Part shown: in pieces, positions 1-7,763 of the stretch
Layout: each line of letters opens with the position of its first letter
How positions within the stretch are numbered: position 1 is the first letter of the stretch
From: Paenalcaligenes sp035302345
GTDB taxonomy: Bacteria > Pseudomonadota > Gammaproteobacteria > Burkholderiales > Burkholderiaceae_B
Direction of reading: 5' to 3'
Length of the DNA stretch: 14,340 bases
NCBI GenBank assembly: GCA_035302345.1
Contig: DATGSS010000086.1
Location: 1 to 14,340 of the forward strand
Translations under genes and position numbers: made by a program
Notes under the pieces: generated by a model
Database searches by the model: none
The model's input: only the letters and a program-made list of their open reading frames with translations
What the model was told of the DNA's origin: nothing

Positions 1-1248
1 TAATGAATCTGCTTGTTCGTAGATGATTTCAGTTAATTGAGTCGCCATATCGGCAAATTGATCAGCTGCCAGCTGTTCAATAACCTCGTCAACAATTTTT
101 TCGCGAACCTCGGCAAAACTTTGAATCTGTTCAGGCTCAATGTCTACAATTTTAAAAATATGATAGCCGTCTGCGCCCTCGATCACATCAGAAATCTCGC
201 CTGCGTTAAGACTGAAAATAGCCTGGTCTAATTCTTGGGGCAAGGTGCCTTGACTAAGCCATCCCAGATCACCGCCTTCACTGGCACTACCGGTATCTTG
301 GGAATGCTCTTTAGCCAGCTCGGCAAAACTCTCGGGCTCTTGTTGGGCTAAAGTTGCCAGCTCTTGGGCCTGATTATGGGCTTGCGCACGCTGCTGCTCA
401 TCAGCGCCCTGCGCAAGAGATACCAATATATGGGCAATATGCGCGCGCCCTGTACTGCTGAAACGGTCTTTATTTTGCTCGTAATAATCCTGTAGGTCAT
501 CATCACTGGGAGTTGGCACTGCAGCACGTGCTGCACCCTCATCCAGCACAACATACTCAACATTGACATAGTCGGGCACGGCATAAGAATCGCGATGCTC
601 TTTATACCAGGCTTGAATCTCGTCATCGCTAATTTCTTGCTGACGCAACTCGTCTGTTAATGGTTGCGAGCTCTTTTGTGCAATGCGTCCATCAAGCATG
701 GTATTGATCACGAGCTCTTGGACAGGTTTCGGTAGATAGGCACTATCGAGGATAGGATCCAACACCCGTGCCAAGGACAGTTCAGCGCGCTGGCTTTGCT
801 CGAAACCTTGGGTATCCATACCTACCATACGCACCACCTGCTCATATCGTTCGGGAGAGAAAACACCGTCTTCCTGTAGTTCAGGCAGTGCAGCAATGTG
901 CTCGCGCAGAGCGTTATCAGAGACACTGAAATGTTCTTTTTGTGCTAACTCAACCAATAATTGGCGCTGTATCAAACGATTTAATAACGCCTTTCTTACC
1001 TCGGGTTGGTCGAATAATGCGGGATCAAATTCCTCACTCTGATTTCTTTGCAGACTTTCAAACTGATTCCGAAGGACAGCATCAAACTCTTGCTCGCTAA
1101 TAGTGGTGTCACCAACCTTGGCCAGGTCAGAATCCTTGGTCACCATATTGGTGTATCCGCTCACCCCCAAAAAAACAAATGAAGGCAACACCAAGATAAC
1201 AAGCACTGCTAGCACTATACGCTGATGCGTACGTATAAAATCAAACAT
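1..1248 (-). CDS. ppiD: Periplasmic chaperone / peptidyl-prolyl isomerase PpiD, C-terminus outside the window
   Basis: The frame is open from the ATG at 1248 to the window edge (416 codons), so the stop lies outside. The protein starts MFDFIRTHQR, followed by one hydrophobic segment at about residues 11-30. This fits an inner-membrane anchor with the rest in the periplasm. Residues about 35-200 resemble a SurA/PpiD N-terminal chaperone domain. Residues about 268-371 form a parvulin-type rotamase domain, with RAHIAHILVS at its start, GGDLGW at 325-330 and GYHIFKIVDI at its end. E. coli PpiD is 623 residues, so roughly 200 should be missing here. The family helps newly exported outer-membrane proteins fold near the Sec translocon. 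The start has an AAAGGATG ribosome binding site carried on a small tandem repeat. The gene lies 86 nt after the phosphodiesterase gene on the same strand and may be read with it. Confidence 0.93.
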   Translation of the reverse strand, partial: MFDFIRTHQRIVLAVLVILVLPSFVFLGVSGYTNMVTKDSDLAKVGDTTISEQEFDAVLRNQFESLQRNQSEEFDPALFDQPEVRKALLNRLIQRQLLVELAQKEHFSVSDNALREHIAALPELQEDGVFSPERYEQVVRMVGMDTQGFEQSQRAELSLARVLDPILDSAYLPKPVQELVINTMLDGRIAQKSSQPLTDELRQQEISDDEIQAWYKEHRDSYAVPDYVNVEYVVLDEGAARAAVPTPSDDDLQDYYEQNKDRFSSTGRAHIAHILVSLAQGADEQQRAQAHNQAQELATLAQQEPESFAELAKEHSQDTGSASEGGDLGWLSQGTLPQELDQAIFSLNAGEISDVIEGADGYHIFKIVDIEPEQIQSFAEVREKIVDEVIEQLAADQFADMATQLTEIIYEQADSL

Positions 1249-1255
1249 GGATCAT

Positions 1256-1278
1256 CCTTTAACAGGACCTTTAACAGG
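1256..1278. repeat. Tandem 12-bp direct repeat carrying the ppiD ribosome binding site
   Basis: On the minus strand CCTGTTAAAGG occurs twice with one base between the copies, just upstream of ppiD. Each copy ends in AAAGG. The copy next to the gene gives AAAGGATG about 5 nt before the ATG. The other copy puts a second purine-rich site 12 nt further upstream. The repeat is read directly from the sequence; any effect on translation is inference. Confidence 0.8.
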
Positions 1279-1334
1279 GATATGCAAAATAATAGTAGGC
1301 AAGTTTACCATAACGATGCACTGAGACGGCGCTT

Positions 1335-2108
1335 TTAAAACGAGTCATCAGGGCCAAACTCCCCTGGTCTATAGTGCACCTCGTCAGTGATGACTGCATC
1401 GACACCCTGAGTAAATAATTTTTGGATAAGCTGATCGTCATTCACAGTCCACACACAAATGAATAACCCCTCTGACTGGCAGGCAGTTAACAGCTCTGGC
1501 GTTAGTAATCGGTAATCAATGTTTAACCCTATGCACTGCAATCTACGCATTTGCTGTAACAGCACAGGAGTTTCTTGTGCCTTTTCGATCAACAATGCAC
1601 GCGGCAATTCAGGCGCAGCCATCGCTGCTGCTTCGAGCGTCGCCAATGAAAAAGACGATAGAATCGGAGGTAGATCAGCCCGTTGCCACAACTGTTGGGC
1701 ATGAAGCGCGACAAGACGGCCCGTGTGTTTTTCAGACCCCTTGTTTGGCTTGATCTCTATATTGCTATATAGCTGATTAGGGATACTAAAATTTGCCATC
1801 CCACTCAAAGTCAGCACAGGTTCGCCCACATAATCCTGACTGTGCCATGCGCCAAAATCGTATTCACTTAGTTGTGCAAAGCTATAATCATTAACCCGTC
1901 CAGATGCATTTGAGGTCCGATCCAGAGTATCGTCATGTACTAATACAGACACATCATCGCGGCTGAGCTTGACGTCATATTCAAACATTCGGTAGCCCTG
2001 CCGGGCACCGTAGCGCATGGCCGACAACGTGTTTTCGGGGGCATGCAATCCTGCCCCGCGATGCGCAATCATTCTAGGATACGCCCAAAACGGTTTTTTA
2101 GTAGTCAC
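1335..2108 (-). CDS. ugpQ: Glycerophosphodiester phosphodiesterase (GDPD family)
   Basis: The enzyme hydrolyses glycerophosphodiesters to sn-glycerol 3-phosphate and an alcohol. Counting from the longest reading (TTG at 2111), the family motifs are in place: MIAHRGAG at 14-21 with catalytic H17 and R18, PENT at 25-28, the metal-binding E44 and D46 in FEYDVKLS, and HDDTLDRT with the second catalytic histidine H59. The later IEIKP and VWTVND motifs also fit. No signal peptide is visible, so it is likely cytoplasmic like E. coli UgpQ. The length of about 257 residues is normal. I chose the GTG at 2108 because AAGGGG lies 6 nt before it but only 3 nt before the TTG at 2111. No ugp transport genes are near, so the gene stands apart from its usual operon. 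The symbol is given for family likeness. Confidence 0.9.
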   Translation of the reverse strand: MTTKKPFWAYPRMIAHRGAGLHAPENTLSAMRYGARQGYRMFEYDVKLSRDDVSVLVHDDTLDRTSNASGRVNDYSFAQLSEYDFGAWHSQDYVGEPVLTLSGMANFSIPNQLYSNIEIKPNKGSEKHTGRLVALHAQQLWQRADLPPILSSFSLATLEAAAMAAPELPRALLIEKAQETPVLLQQMRRLQCIGLNIDYRLLTPELLTACQSEGLFICVWTVNDDQLIQKLFTQGVDAVITDEVHYRPGEFGPDDSF

Positions 2109-2114
2109 CAATTA

Positions 2115-2120
2115 CCCCTT
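2115..2120 (-). promoter_or_regulatory. Ribosome binding site deciding the ugpQ start
   Basis: AAGGGG on the minus strand is followed by TAATTG and then GTG. The spacing is 6 nt to the GTG at 2108 and 3 nt to the overlapping in-frame TTG at 2111, so it favours the GTG. Confidence 0.6.
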
Positions 2121-2141
2121 AATGACCATAAAATAAAATTT

Positions 2142-2170
2142 ATCATATCGGCACAACCCCTTCTTGCCAA
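2142..2170 (-). promoter_or_regulatory. Sigma-70 type promoter for ugpQ
   Basis: The minus strand reads TTGGCA (2170-2165), a 17-nt spacer, then TATGAT (2147-2142). Each hexamer differs from consensus at one position and the spacing is ideal. Transcription would start near 2135, giving a leader of about 27 nt. It lies in the gap after the pseudouridine synthase gene, so ugpQ does not depend on read-through. Confidence 0.65.
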
Positions 2171-2226
2171 GCATTTCAAACATAACAAAACCCTCAGGTT
2201 AAACCTTCAAGATTTAGGGGCTGTCG

Positions 2227-2970
2227 CTAAAAGCGTTCATCGGGTTGCAAATAGCGCCACCGTCCTTCGGGTAAATTACCCAAACGTACCCGGCCGATAC
2301 GCACTCTTTTTAACCCCAGTACCTGCAGTCCAACCTGCTCACACATGCGGCGAATTTGACGTTTACGCCCCTCGCGCAAGCAAAAATGTAATTGGTCATC
2401 ATTAAGCCAACGTACACGAGCTGGTTTGAGTGCTTGGCCGTCAAGTTTGAGCCCATGATTCAATAAAGATAGGCCTGTTTTATCCAGGCGCCCCTTGACG
2501 CGCACTAGGTATTCTTTGTCTACGGTCGAATCTGCACCGATTAATCGACGGGCCAGCTGTCCGTCTTGGGTCAGCACCAAAAGCCCTTGTGAATCAATAT
2601 CAAGACGACCCGCTGGGGCTAACCCGCGCAAATGTTGACGTTGAAAACGCTGACGCGATCCTGCACGTTGATTGGGGGGTAGGAATTGCCGATCTGGAGT
2701 GATCAATACAGAGGCTGGACGATAATTTTTTTCAGCTTGTCCCGAGACATAGCCCACAGGCTTATTAATTAAAATAGTCACCTGCTGCTTGAGCTGTTCT
2801 TTGGCTTTAGGATGCAGTGTAATCGTAGCATTTGGTTGGGCCCGCTCGCCCAAGCTCACCACCTGCCCGTTAACTTTGACCCATTGGCGCCTAATTAACT
2901 CGTCGGCCTCTCGCCTGGAGCACAACCCTCGGTCTGCCATTAATTTAGAAACACGTATTAAATCTGTCAT
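2227..2970 (-). CDS. RsuA/RluB/RluF-family rRNA pseudouridine synthase
   Basis: It converts a specific uridine in ribosomal RNA to pseudouridine. Residues about 5-50 form an S4 RNA-binding domain (SKLMADRGLCSRREADELI). The catalytic domain follows, with INKPVGYVSG at 68-77 and AGRLDIDSQGL at 120-130, in which D124 is the expected catalytic aspartate. REGRKRQIRRMCE near the C-terminus is also typical. At 247 residues it is slightly shorter than E. coli RluF. A basic stretch at about 96-117, rich in Arg and Gln, lies between the KPxG and GRLD motifs and looks like an insertion. Order and motifs fit RluF-like enzymes (23S U2604) best, but RluB or RluE type sites cannot be ruled out, so no symbol is given. 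It is divergent from the MFS gene and its -10 lies in a palindrome. Confidence 0.88.
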   Translation of the reverse strand: MTDLIRVSKLMADRGLCSRREADELIRRQWVKVNGQVVSLGERAQPNATITLHPKAKEQLKQQVTILINKPVGYVSGQAEKNYRPASVLITPDRQFLPPNQRAGSRQRFQRQHLRGLAPAGRLDIDSQGLLVLTQDGQLARRLIGADSTVDKEYLVRVKGRLDKTGLSLLNHGLKLDGQALKPARVRWLNDDQLHFCLREGRKRQIRRMCEQVGLQVLGLKRVRIGRVRLGNLPEGRWRYLQPDERF

Positions 2971-2986
2971 AGAACGCTTTAAAATT

Positions 2987-3006
2987 CACAGTATCTCTAT
3001 ACTGTG
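2987..3006. repeat. 20-bp perfect palindrome with a 4-nt centre, candidate operator
   Basis: CACAGTAT, then CTCT, then ATACTGTG: the arms are eight perfectly complementary bases each. It lies 17 nt upstream of the pseudouridine synthase ATG and covers that gene's likely -10. It ends 10 nt before the -35 of the divergent MFS gene. The position suits a repressor site, or a small hairpin in the leader RNA. The pattern is not a LexA box, which would run CTGT to ACAG. I do not recognise the binding protein. Confidence 0.5.
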
Positions 3007-3023
3007 TACAAAGTGGCTGACAA
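2996..3023 (-). promoter_or_regulatory. Candidate promoter of the pseudouridine synthase gene
   Basis: The minus strand reads TTGTCA (3023-3018, five of six consensus bases), a 16-nt spacer and TATAGA (3001-2996, four of six). Transcription would start near 2989, about 19 nt before the ATG. The -35 overlaps the -35 of the rightward MFS promoter, and the -10 lies inside the palindrome at 2987-3006. Confidence 0.45.
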
Positions 3024-3044
3024 TTATAAGCAGAAATTTATAAT
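3017..3044 (+). promoter_or_regulatory. Sigma-70 type promoter of the MFS transporter gene
   Basis: CTGACA (3017-3022), a 16-nt spacer and a perfect TATAAT (3039-3044). The start point would be near 3051, about 40 nt before the ATG at 3091. Because this is downstream of the in-frame GTG at 3004, it rules out that longer start if this promoter is used. Confidence 0.7.
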
Positions 3045-3090
3045 AGCTTTTTGTTTTAAGCATTTTACTTTCACTGATATAGACACTACC

Positions 3091-4317
3091 ATGACTCAAC
3101 TCTCATTGACCGGCGAAGTACGGCGCAACACTTTACTCCTGTCTGGCTTACAAGCATTAGGGGGTGCTAACCCTGCCGTGGTTGTAGCGCTAGGCGGACT
3201 AGTCGGTGAGGCCTTGTCACATAATGAAAAAATCGCGACCTTACCAGTCAGCCTATTTAATATGGGGATGGCCATTGGTATTTTGCCGGCCGCCTGGATC
3301 ATGAGAAAGTTAGGCCGCCGAGGGGGCTATTTCATAGGCTCCTTGTTAGGCATTATAGGGGGTCTTACAGCTTTTACTGGTATTGCCAAGGCTTCATTTC
3401 TGATCTTTTGTATAGGCACTGTCATCGCAGGATTTTATTCATCTTATGTGCAAAGCTACCGATTTGCTGCAGCAGATAGTGTCAGCGCCGCCCTACGGCC
3501 ACGAGCGATTTCTTGGGTGATGATTGGTGGTTTAGCCGCTGCATTAATAGCCACACAAGTCATTTTACACACCGCCGAGATCGTACCTGGTCTGCCTTTT
3601 GCGGGGACTTTTTTCGCACAGGCAACCTTGGCTGCCTTAGCCTTGCCATTGATTTGGCTATTACGTACAGACTCATTGCACGTACAACCACAACACAAAG
3701 AGTACAGCGGACGGCCTTTAGGGGTTATTTTACGCAACCCACGTTTGATTATTTCCATCATTGCTGGGATGGTCGCCTATAGTTTGATGAGTTTCATGAT
3801 GACTGCCACGCCACTTGCGATGGTACATCATGGGCACACGATGCGTGAGTCTACTTTAGGTATTCAGTGGCACATCTTGGCGATGTTTGGACCTAGTTTT
3901 TTTACAGGTCACCTCATTCGCCGCTTTGGCAAGATCACTATTACCATCACAGGTATGATTCTATTTGCTGGCGCTAGTATCAGCGCACTTAGCGGCCTTA
4001 GCGTAGCGCATTTTTGGACAAGTTTGATCTTGTTGGGGTTAGGCTGGAACTTTGGTTTTATTGGTGCAACCACCTTGGTGACCGATTGCTATCACCCCCA
4101 AGAACGCAACAAAGTCCAGGCAGTGAATGACTTTTTTGTTTTTGGTAGCGTAGCCTTATCGTCATTTTCATCTGGACGTCTATTGGCGCTGCATGGTTGG
4201 GATGGCATTAATATCTGGAGCCTGCCAGTCATAGCTGTAACCATTTTATTATTGCTGATATTAGGGCTATACGAACGCAACAACCAAAACCATATAATTG
4301 CTGCTGAGGGCTCTTGA
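3091..4317 (+). CDS. Major facilitator superfamily transporter, substrate unknown
   Basis: A 408-residue integral membrane protein with about 12 hydrophobic segments, typical of an MFS secondary transporter of the inner membrane. After a short cytoplasmic start (MTQLSLTGEVRRN), the loop between helices 2 and 3 reads IMRKLGRRGGYF, matching the MFS motif A region. The central loop near residues 185-205 is polar and ends at PLGVILRNPRL. A second copy of the loop signature, HLIRRFGKI, appears in the C-terminal half. The ATG at 3091 is preferred over the in-frame GTG at 3004, since the likely promoter lies between them; no clear ribosome binding site is visible. Nothing in the neighbours reveals the substrate. 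It converges with glnB 47 nt away. Confidence 0.85.
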   Translation: MTQLSLTGEVRRNTLLLSGLQALGGANPAVVVALGGLVGEALSHNEKIATLPVSLFNMGMAIGILPAAWIMRKLGRRGGYFIGSLLGIIGGLTAFTGIAKASFLIFCIGTVIAGFYSSYVQSYRFAAADSVSAALRPRAISWVMIGGLAAALIATQVILHTAEIVPGLPFAGTFFAQATLAALALPLIWLLRTDSLHVQPQHKEYSGRPLGVILRNPRLIISIIAGMVAYSLMSFMMTATPLAMVHHGHTMRESTLGIQWHILAMFGPSFFTGHLIRRFGKITITITGMILFAGASISALSGLSVAHFWTSLILLGLGWNFGFIGATTLVTDCYHPQERNKVQAVNDFFVFGSVALSSFSSGRLLALHGWDGINIWSLPVIAVTILLLLILGLYERNNQNHIIAAEGS

Positions 4318-4339
4318 TTAACAAGCCAATCACAAAATT

Positions 4340-4376
4340 AAACAAGACAAAATAGCCGTCTAAACTATAAGGCGGC
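4340..4376 (-). terminator. Likely rho-independent terminator of glnB, overlapping its stop codon
   Basis: On the minus strand GCCGCC (4376-4371), a 10-nt loop and GACGGC (4360-4355) form a 6-bp stem with one G-U pair. A T-rich run beginning TATTTTG follows. The stop codon of glnB (4367-4365) falls in the loop. The stem is short, so confidence is moderate. Confidence 0.5.
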
Positions 4377-4703
4377 CTCACCCTCTTCGCCGGTACGAAT
4401 CCTGATGACTTGGTCTAGGGTGGTAATAAAGATCTTGCCATCACCTATCTTGCCAGTACGCGCTGCCTGAACTATTCGTTGTACCACCTGATCTACCCGC
4501 TCCTCTTGCACGGCTACTTCTATTTTAATTTTGGGCAAAAAATCGACCACATACTCAGCCCCCCGATACAACTCGGTATGACCTCTTTGTCGACCAAAAC
4601 CTTTAACCTCGGTAATGGTTATTCCGTAAACACCATATTCTGTTAGTGCTTCGCGCACTTCATCAAGCTGAAAAGGTTTTATAATAGCGGTTATTAATTT
4701 CAT
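4365..4703 (-). CDS. glnB: Nitrogen regulatory protein P-II (GlnB)
   Basis: A trimeric signal protein that senses 2-oxoglutarate and ATP/ADP and, through uridylylation, controls glutamine synthetase adenylylation and NtrB/NtrC. The 112 residues match the family length exactly. Visible signatures are the TEVKGFGRQRGHTELYRGAE run with Y51 in the T-loop, the uridylylation site, and the C-terminal P-II signature TGKIGDGKIF with RIRTGE. The wording (AEYVVDFLPK, RTGEEGEAAL) resembles E. coli GlnB more than GlnK. No amtB lies beside it, which also favours GlnB. It follows the mechanosensitive channel gene on the same strand after a 99-nt gap that holds a hairpin. No clear ribosome binding site or sigma-54 promoter is visible upstream. 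Confidence 0.96.
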   Translation of the reverse strand: MKLITAIIKPFQLDEVREALTEYGVYGITITEVKGFGRQRGHTELYRGAEYVVDFLPKIKIEVAVQEERVDQVVQRIVQAARTGKIGDGKIFITTLDQVIRIRTGEEGEAAL

Positions 4704-4758
4704 GAACAGACCAATTTTGTTTGAGTGCTAGCCGATGCAGGCGCTTAAATAAATCAGC

Positions 4759-4780
4759 CCAATACATAAATGCATTGAGG
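4759..4780. repeat. Imperfect inverted repeat between the channel gene and glnB
   Basis: Plus-strand arms CAATAC (4760-4765) and GCATTG (4772-4777) pair, with one G-U in minus-strand RNA, around a 6-nt loop. CC/GG pairs extend the stem outside a bulged base. On the minus strand it starts 22 nt after the channel stop and is followed by a loosely T-rich stretch. It could be a weak terminator for the channel gene or part of the glnB control region. Confidence 0.35.
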
Positions 4781-4802
4781 GTGATATAACTAAAAAACAC
4801 AC

Positions 4803-6080
4803 CTAATCATCGCTGATTGTACGCAAATGCTCAATACCCTGGGTGAGGTCACGCCCTGACGGTGATTGATACAGGCGCAAAGACATTTCAGGCAAAATAG
4901 CTATCAAGTGGTCAAATATATCGCCCTGAATACGTTCATAGTTGACCCATGCTGTATCGTTTGTAAAACAATAAATTTCTACTGGAATACCTTCGGCGGT
5001 GGGCTCCATCATGCGCACCATCATTATCATGTCTTGGTGCACACCTTGGTTTTGCTCTAAATAAAGGGTGGCGTACATTCTGAACGTCCCCAAATTGGTT
5101 AGGCGACGCTGATTAACCGGATCCTCACCCTGCTCGATGAGCTTTGCATTGTCTTCTTGGATTTCTTTCTCTTTTTGCTCTAAGTAATCACGTAGTATTT
5201 CAAAGCGTTTGAATTGTTTTATTTCCTCATCGGTCAAGAAGCGGGCTGTTGTGGCATCAATAGTCAAGCTTCTTTTAATACGGCGTCCCCCTGATTCAAA
5301 CATTTGCCGCATATTTTTATAGCTTTCAGAAAACAGCTTGTAAGTTGGAATAGTCGTAACTGTTTTATCCCAATTTTGGACTTTGACAGTATGCAGCGCA
5401 ATATCGATTACAAAACCATCAGCATCAGCCTGGGGCATTTGAATCCAATCACCGATGCGCAACATGTCATTCGTACTCATTTGCGCACTGGCAACCAACG
5501 ATAACAAAGTATCTTTGAAGACCAACAACAATACGGCTGATAAAGCCCCCAGCCCAGAGATCATCAATAAGGGAGACTTTTTGATCATCACGGAAAGCAA
5601 AATAATGGCCCCGATGAACCAAAAGCCTATCCGGATAACCTCTAAATAGCCCTTTATAGATTTAACCTGCGCACGGGGTGTACGGGCATAAATCTCGTGG
5701 CCCACTGTCAATAATGCGCTTAGGCACATTAAAAAATAAAAGGTCGCTATAGCAAAAATTAAACGGCTAAGAAATTCTCCAAAAGAAGGACCAAGTGGTA
5801 ACCAATCTATCATGGCCGAGAGCAGGTACAACGATAAGGCACGAGCAAAATAGCGCCGCACCCTTGATGACTGGATGATATCCAACCAATCTTTTTTACC
5901 AATAGTGAGTAAAAAACGGCGCGTCACCACACTCATGATGTATGAGCTTGCCCAATTAAAAGCGATGAAAACAGCAATAATAAGCAGTATTCCCAACAGA
6001 AACTGCAGTAATACCCCATCTACTGACTGCTGTAACCAGCTTTTAACGCTATGATCTCCAAAGAAGAAGCTTGATTCCAT
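4803..6080 (-). CDS. MscS-family mechanosensitive ion channel, YbdG-like
   Basis: An inner-membrane channel of the MscS superfamily that opens under membrane tension to relieve osmotic shock. The 425 residues are close to the 415 of E. coli YbdG (MscM-type). Hydrophobic segments lie at about 23-51, 78-93, 104-127 and 147-167. The pore-lining helix spans about 168-200 (SGLGALSAVLLLVFKDTLLS). The MscS beta domain follows, with RIGDWIQMP at 208-216 and VKVQNWDKTVTTIPTY at 232-247, wording characteristic of the YbdG branch, as is SGGRRIKRSL at 263-272. Residues about 284-325 are highly charged and probably helical, an insertion typical of this branch. Start ATG at 6080; the ribosome binding site is weak. 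The gene is divergent from argH. Confidence 0.9.
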   Translation of the reverse strand: MESSFFFGDHSVKSWLQQSVDGVLLQFLLGILLIIAVFIAFNWASSYIMSVVTRRFLLTIGKKDWLDIIQSSRVRRYFARALSLYLLSAMIDWLPLGPSFGEFLSRLIFAIATFYFLMCLSALLTVGHEIYARTPRAQVKSIKGYLEVIRIGFWFIGAIILLSVMIKKSPLLMISGLGALSAVLLLVFKDTLLSLVASAQMSTNDMLRIGDWIQMPQADADGFVIDIALHTVKVQNWDKTVTTIPTYKLFSESYKNMRQMFESGGRRIKRSLTIDATTARFLTDEEIKQFKRFEILRDYLEQKEKEIQEDNAKLIEQGEDPVNQRRLTNLGTFRMYATLYLEQNQGVHQDMIMMVRMMEPTAEGIPVEIYCFTNDTAWVNYERIQGDIFDHLIAILPEMSLRLYQSPSGRDLTQGIEHLRTISDD

Positions 6081-6194
6081 GTCTTATTGATTTGTCCCTG
6101 CAAAGTAGAAGCAGATAATGACTAGGCACACAGGCCAAGACTCGTTAATATAACCCACATAGTTTATTTCTTTTTGCCTGCTTTACTAAAAAAT

Positions 6195-7631
6195 ATGTCT
6201 ATAGAAAACACACCTAAACCCACCAGTCAATTTGATAAAAAATCCCAGGCTTGGTCTGCGCGCTTTAGTGAGCCAGTTTCAGAGCTAGTCAAACGCTATA
6301 CCGCGTCGGTTGAGTTTGACCAACGCTTAGCTAAATATGATATCGAAGGCTCTTTGGCTCATGCGAAAATGCTCACAGAAATAGGCATCCTCAGCGATGA
6401 GGATCTGCAAGACATCATACACGGCCTTGAAACTATTATTACCGAAATTCAGGAAAACCGCTTTGAATGGTCCTTGGATCTGGAGGACGTCCACCTAAAT
6501 GTTGAAAAAAGATTAGTCGATCTGATTGGTGATGCTGGCAAGCGTTTGCATACCGGACGCTCGCGTAACGATCAGGTCGCAACCGACATTCGTCTATGGT
6601 TGCGTGACCAAATTGATGTTATTCAGGGCTATCTCAAACAGCTACAACTGGGCTTGGCCGAGCTCGCGCTCGAGCATGCAGATACTATCATGCCTGGATT
6701 TACTCATTTGCAGGTGGCTCAGCCAGTCACCTTTGGACATCATTTGTTGGCTTATGCAGAGATGTTCAAACGCGACACAGAGCGGCTCAATGACTGTCGT
6801 CGACGCGTCAACCGATTGCCTCTAGGTGCCGCTGCTTTAGCGGGTACCAGCTTTCCCATCGATCGCGTTATGGTCGCTAAAGAATTGGGCTTTAATAGCC
6901 TTTGCCTAAATTCTTTGGATGCGGTTTCAGATCGTGATTTCAGCATTGAGTTTTGCGCTGCCGCTTCATTGATTATGATGCACCTTTCGCGCCTCTCCGA
7001 AGAGCTCATCATCTGGATGAGCCCACGTTTTGGTTTTATTGATCTGGCAGATCGATTCTGCACGGGCAGCTCGATTATGCCGCAAAAGAAAAATCCAGAC
7101 GTGCCCGAGCTAGCTCGGGGCAAAACAGGCCGTGTTGTGGGTCACTTGGTGGCGTTACTAATGCTAATGAAAGCGCAACCCTTGGCCTATAACAAAGATA
7201 ACCAAGAAGACAAAGAAGGCCTCTTTGACGCTGCAGATACGGTGCGCGATACGCTACAAATATTTGTAGATATGGTTGCTGGAATCAGTGTCAACAAAGC
7301 AGCTATGCGCAATGCGGCTGCCGAAGGTTTTGCTACGGCTACAGATCTGGCCGATTATCTGGTTAAACAAGGGGTCCCTTTCAGAGACGCCCATGAAACT
7401 GTCGCCAGTGTGGTCAAGCATTGCGTTGATGAACAATGCGATATTGCTGATCTTAGCCTCGATGTGTTGCAGTCTTACCATCCGGTTATCAAGGCTGATG
7501 TCTTTGATGTGCTCACACTCGAAGGCTCAGTTGCTGCGCGCAACCATATTGGTGGAACCGCACCTGAACGCGTGCGCGAGGCTGCCCAAGCGCTCGTTAA
7601 ATCTTTGCAAAAAGATTCGAATACTCAGTAA
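6195..7631 (+). CDS. argH: Argininosuccinate lyase
   Basis: The enzyme splits argininosuccinate into arginine and fumarate, the last step of arginine synthesis, as a cytoplasmic tetramer. It belongs to the aspartase/fumarase superfamily, and the conserved regions are intact: HTGRSRNDQVATD, GFTHLQVAQP with the catalytic Thr-His pair, and the signature loop GSSIMPQKKN at residues 291-300 with the catalytic serine. The 478 residues are slightly more than the usual 460, with the extra at the polar N-terminus. I chose the ATG at 6195, which gives MSIENTPKP; an in-frame TTG at 6174 would add seven residues. No clear ribosome binding site precedes either. No other arg gene lies nearby. A strong terminator follows 38 nt after the stop. 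Confidence 0.96.
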   Translation: MSIENTPKPTSQFDKKSQAWSARFSEPVSELVKRYTASVEFDQRLAKYDIEGSLAHAKMLTEIGILSDEDLQDIIHGLETIITEIQENRFEWSLDLEDVHLNVEKRLVDLIGDAGKRLHTGRSRNDQVATDIRLWLRDQIDVIQGYLKQLQLGLAELALEHADTIMPGFTHLQVAQPVTFGHHLLAYAEMFKRDTERLNDCRRRVNRLPLGAAALAGTSFPIDRVMVAKELGFNSLCLNSLDAVSDRDFSIEFCAAASLIMMHLSRLSEELIIWMSPRFGFIDLADRFCTGSSIMPQKKNPDVPELARGKTGRVVGHLVALLMLMKAQPLAYNKDNQEDKEGLFDAADTVRDTLQIFVDMVAGISVNKAAMRNAAAEGFATATDLADYLVKQGVPFRDAHETVASVVKHCVDEQCDIADLSLDVLQSYHPVIKADVFDVLTLEGSVAARNHIGGTAPERVREAAQALVKSLQKDSNTQ

Positions 7632-7669
7632 ATAGTAAATACCCGCTGCTAAATACATAGCAACAAAAC

Positions 7670-7703
7670 AGCCCCAAAAGATTTTACCTTTTGGGGCTAT
7701 TTT
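7670..7703. terminator. Strong bidirectional rho-independent terminator between argH and rlmD
   Basis: AGCCCCAAAAG (7670-7680) and CTTTTGGGGCT (7688-7698) form a perfect 11-bp stem with a 7-nt loop. ATTTTAA follows on the plus strand for argH. On the minus strand the stem is followed by GTTTTG, so it can also end the surE-pcm-nlpD-rlmD transcript. The two genes converge here. Confidence 0.88.
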
Positions 7704-7763
7704 AATGGGTTTAAGAAAATCAAACAGCATGAGCAACCCGCACCAGCTTGCGAATAAAACGGG

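Noticed and set aside
348..626. A 92-codon closed frame on the minus strand.
   Set aside because: It lies in another frame inside ppiD, whose protein is clearly recognisable across the whole stretch. The shorter frame has no family likeness.
2185..2226. Possible terminator after the pseudouridine synthase gene (CCCT...AGGG followed by TTTTG on the minus strand, with AGGTT/AACCT inside).
   Set aside because: The outer stem has only four pairs and a long loop, and the inner palindrome has a one-base centre. It is too weak to call.
3004..3090. An extra 29-residue N-terminus for the MFS transporter starting at GTG 3004.
   Set aside because: A strong promoter (3017-3044) lies inside this stretch, and the ATG at 3091 gives a normal MFS N-terminus.
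6752..7123. A 123-codon frame on the minus strand opposite argH.
   Set aside because: It is antisense to the conserved catalytic region of argininosuccinate lyase and has a low-complexity Arg/Ser composition typical of shadow frames.
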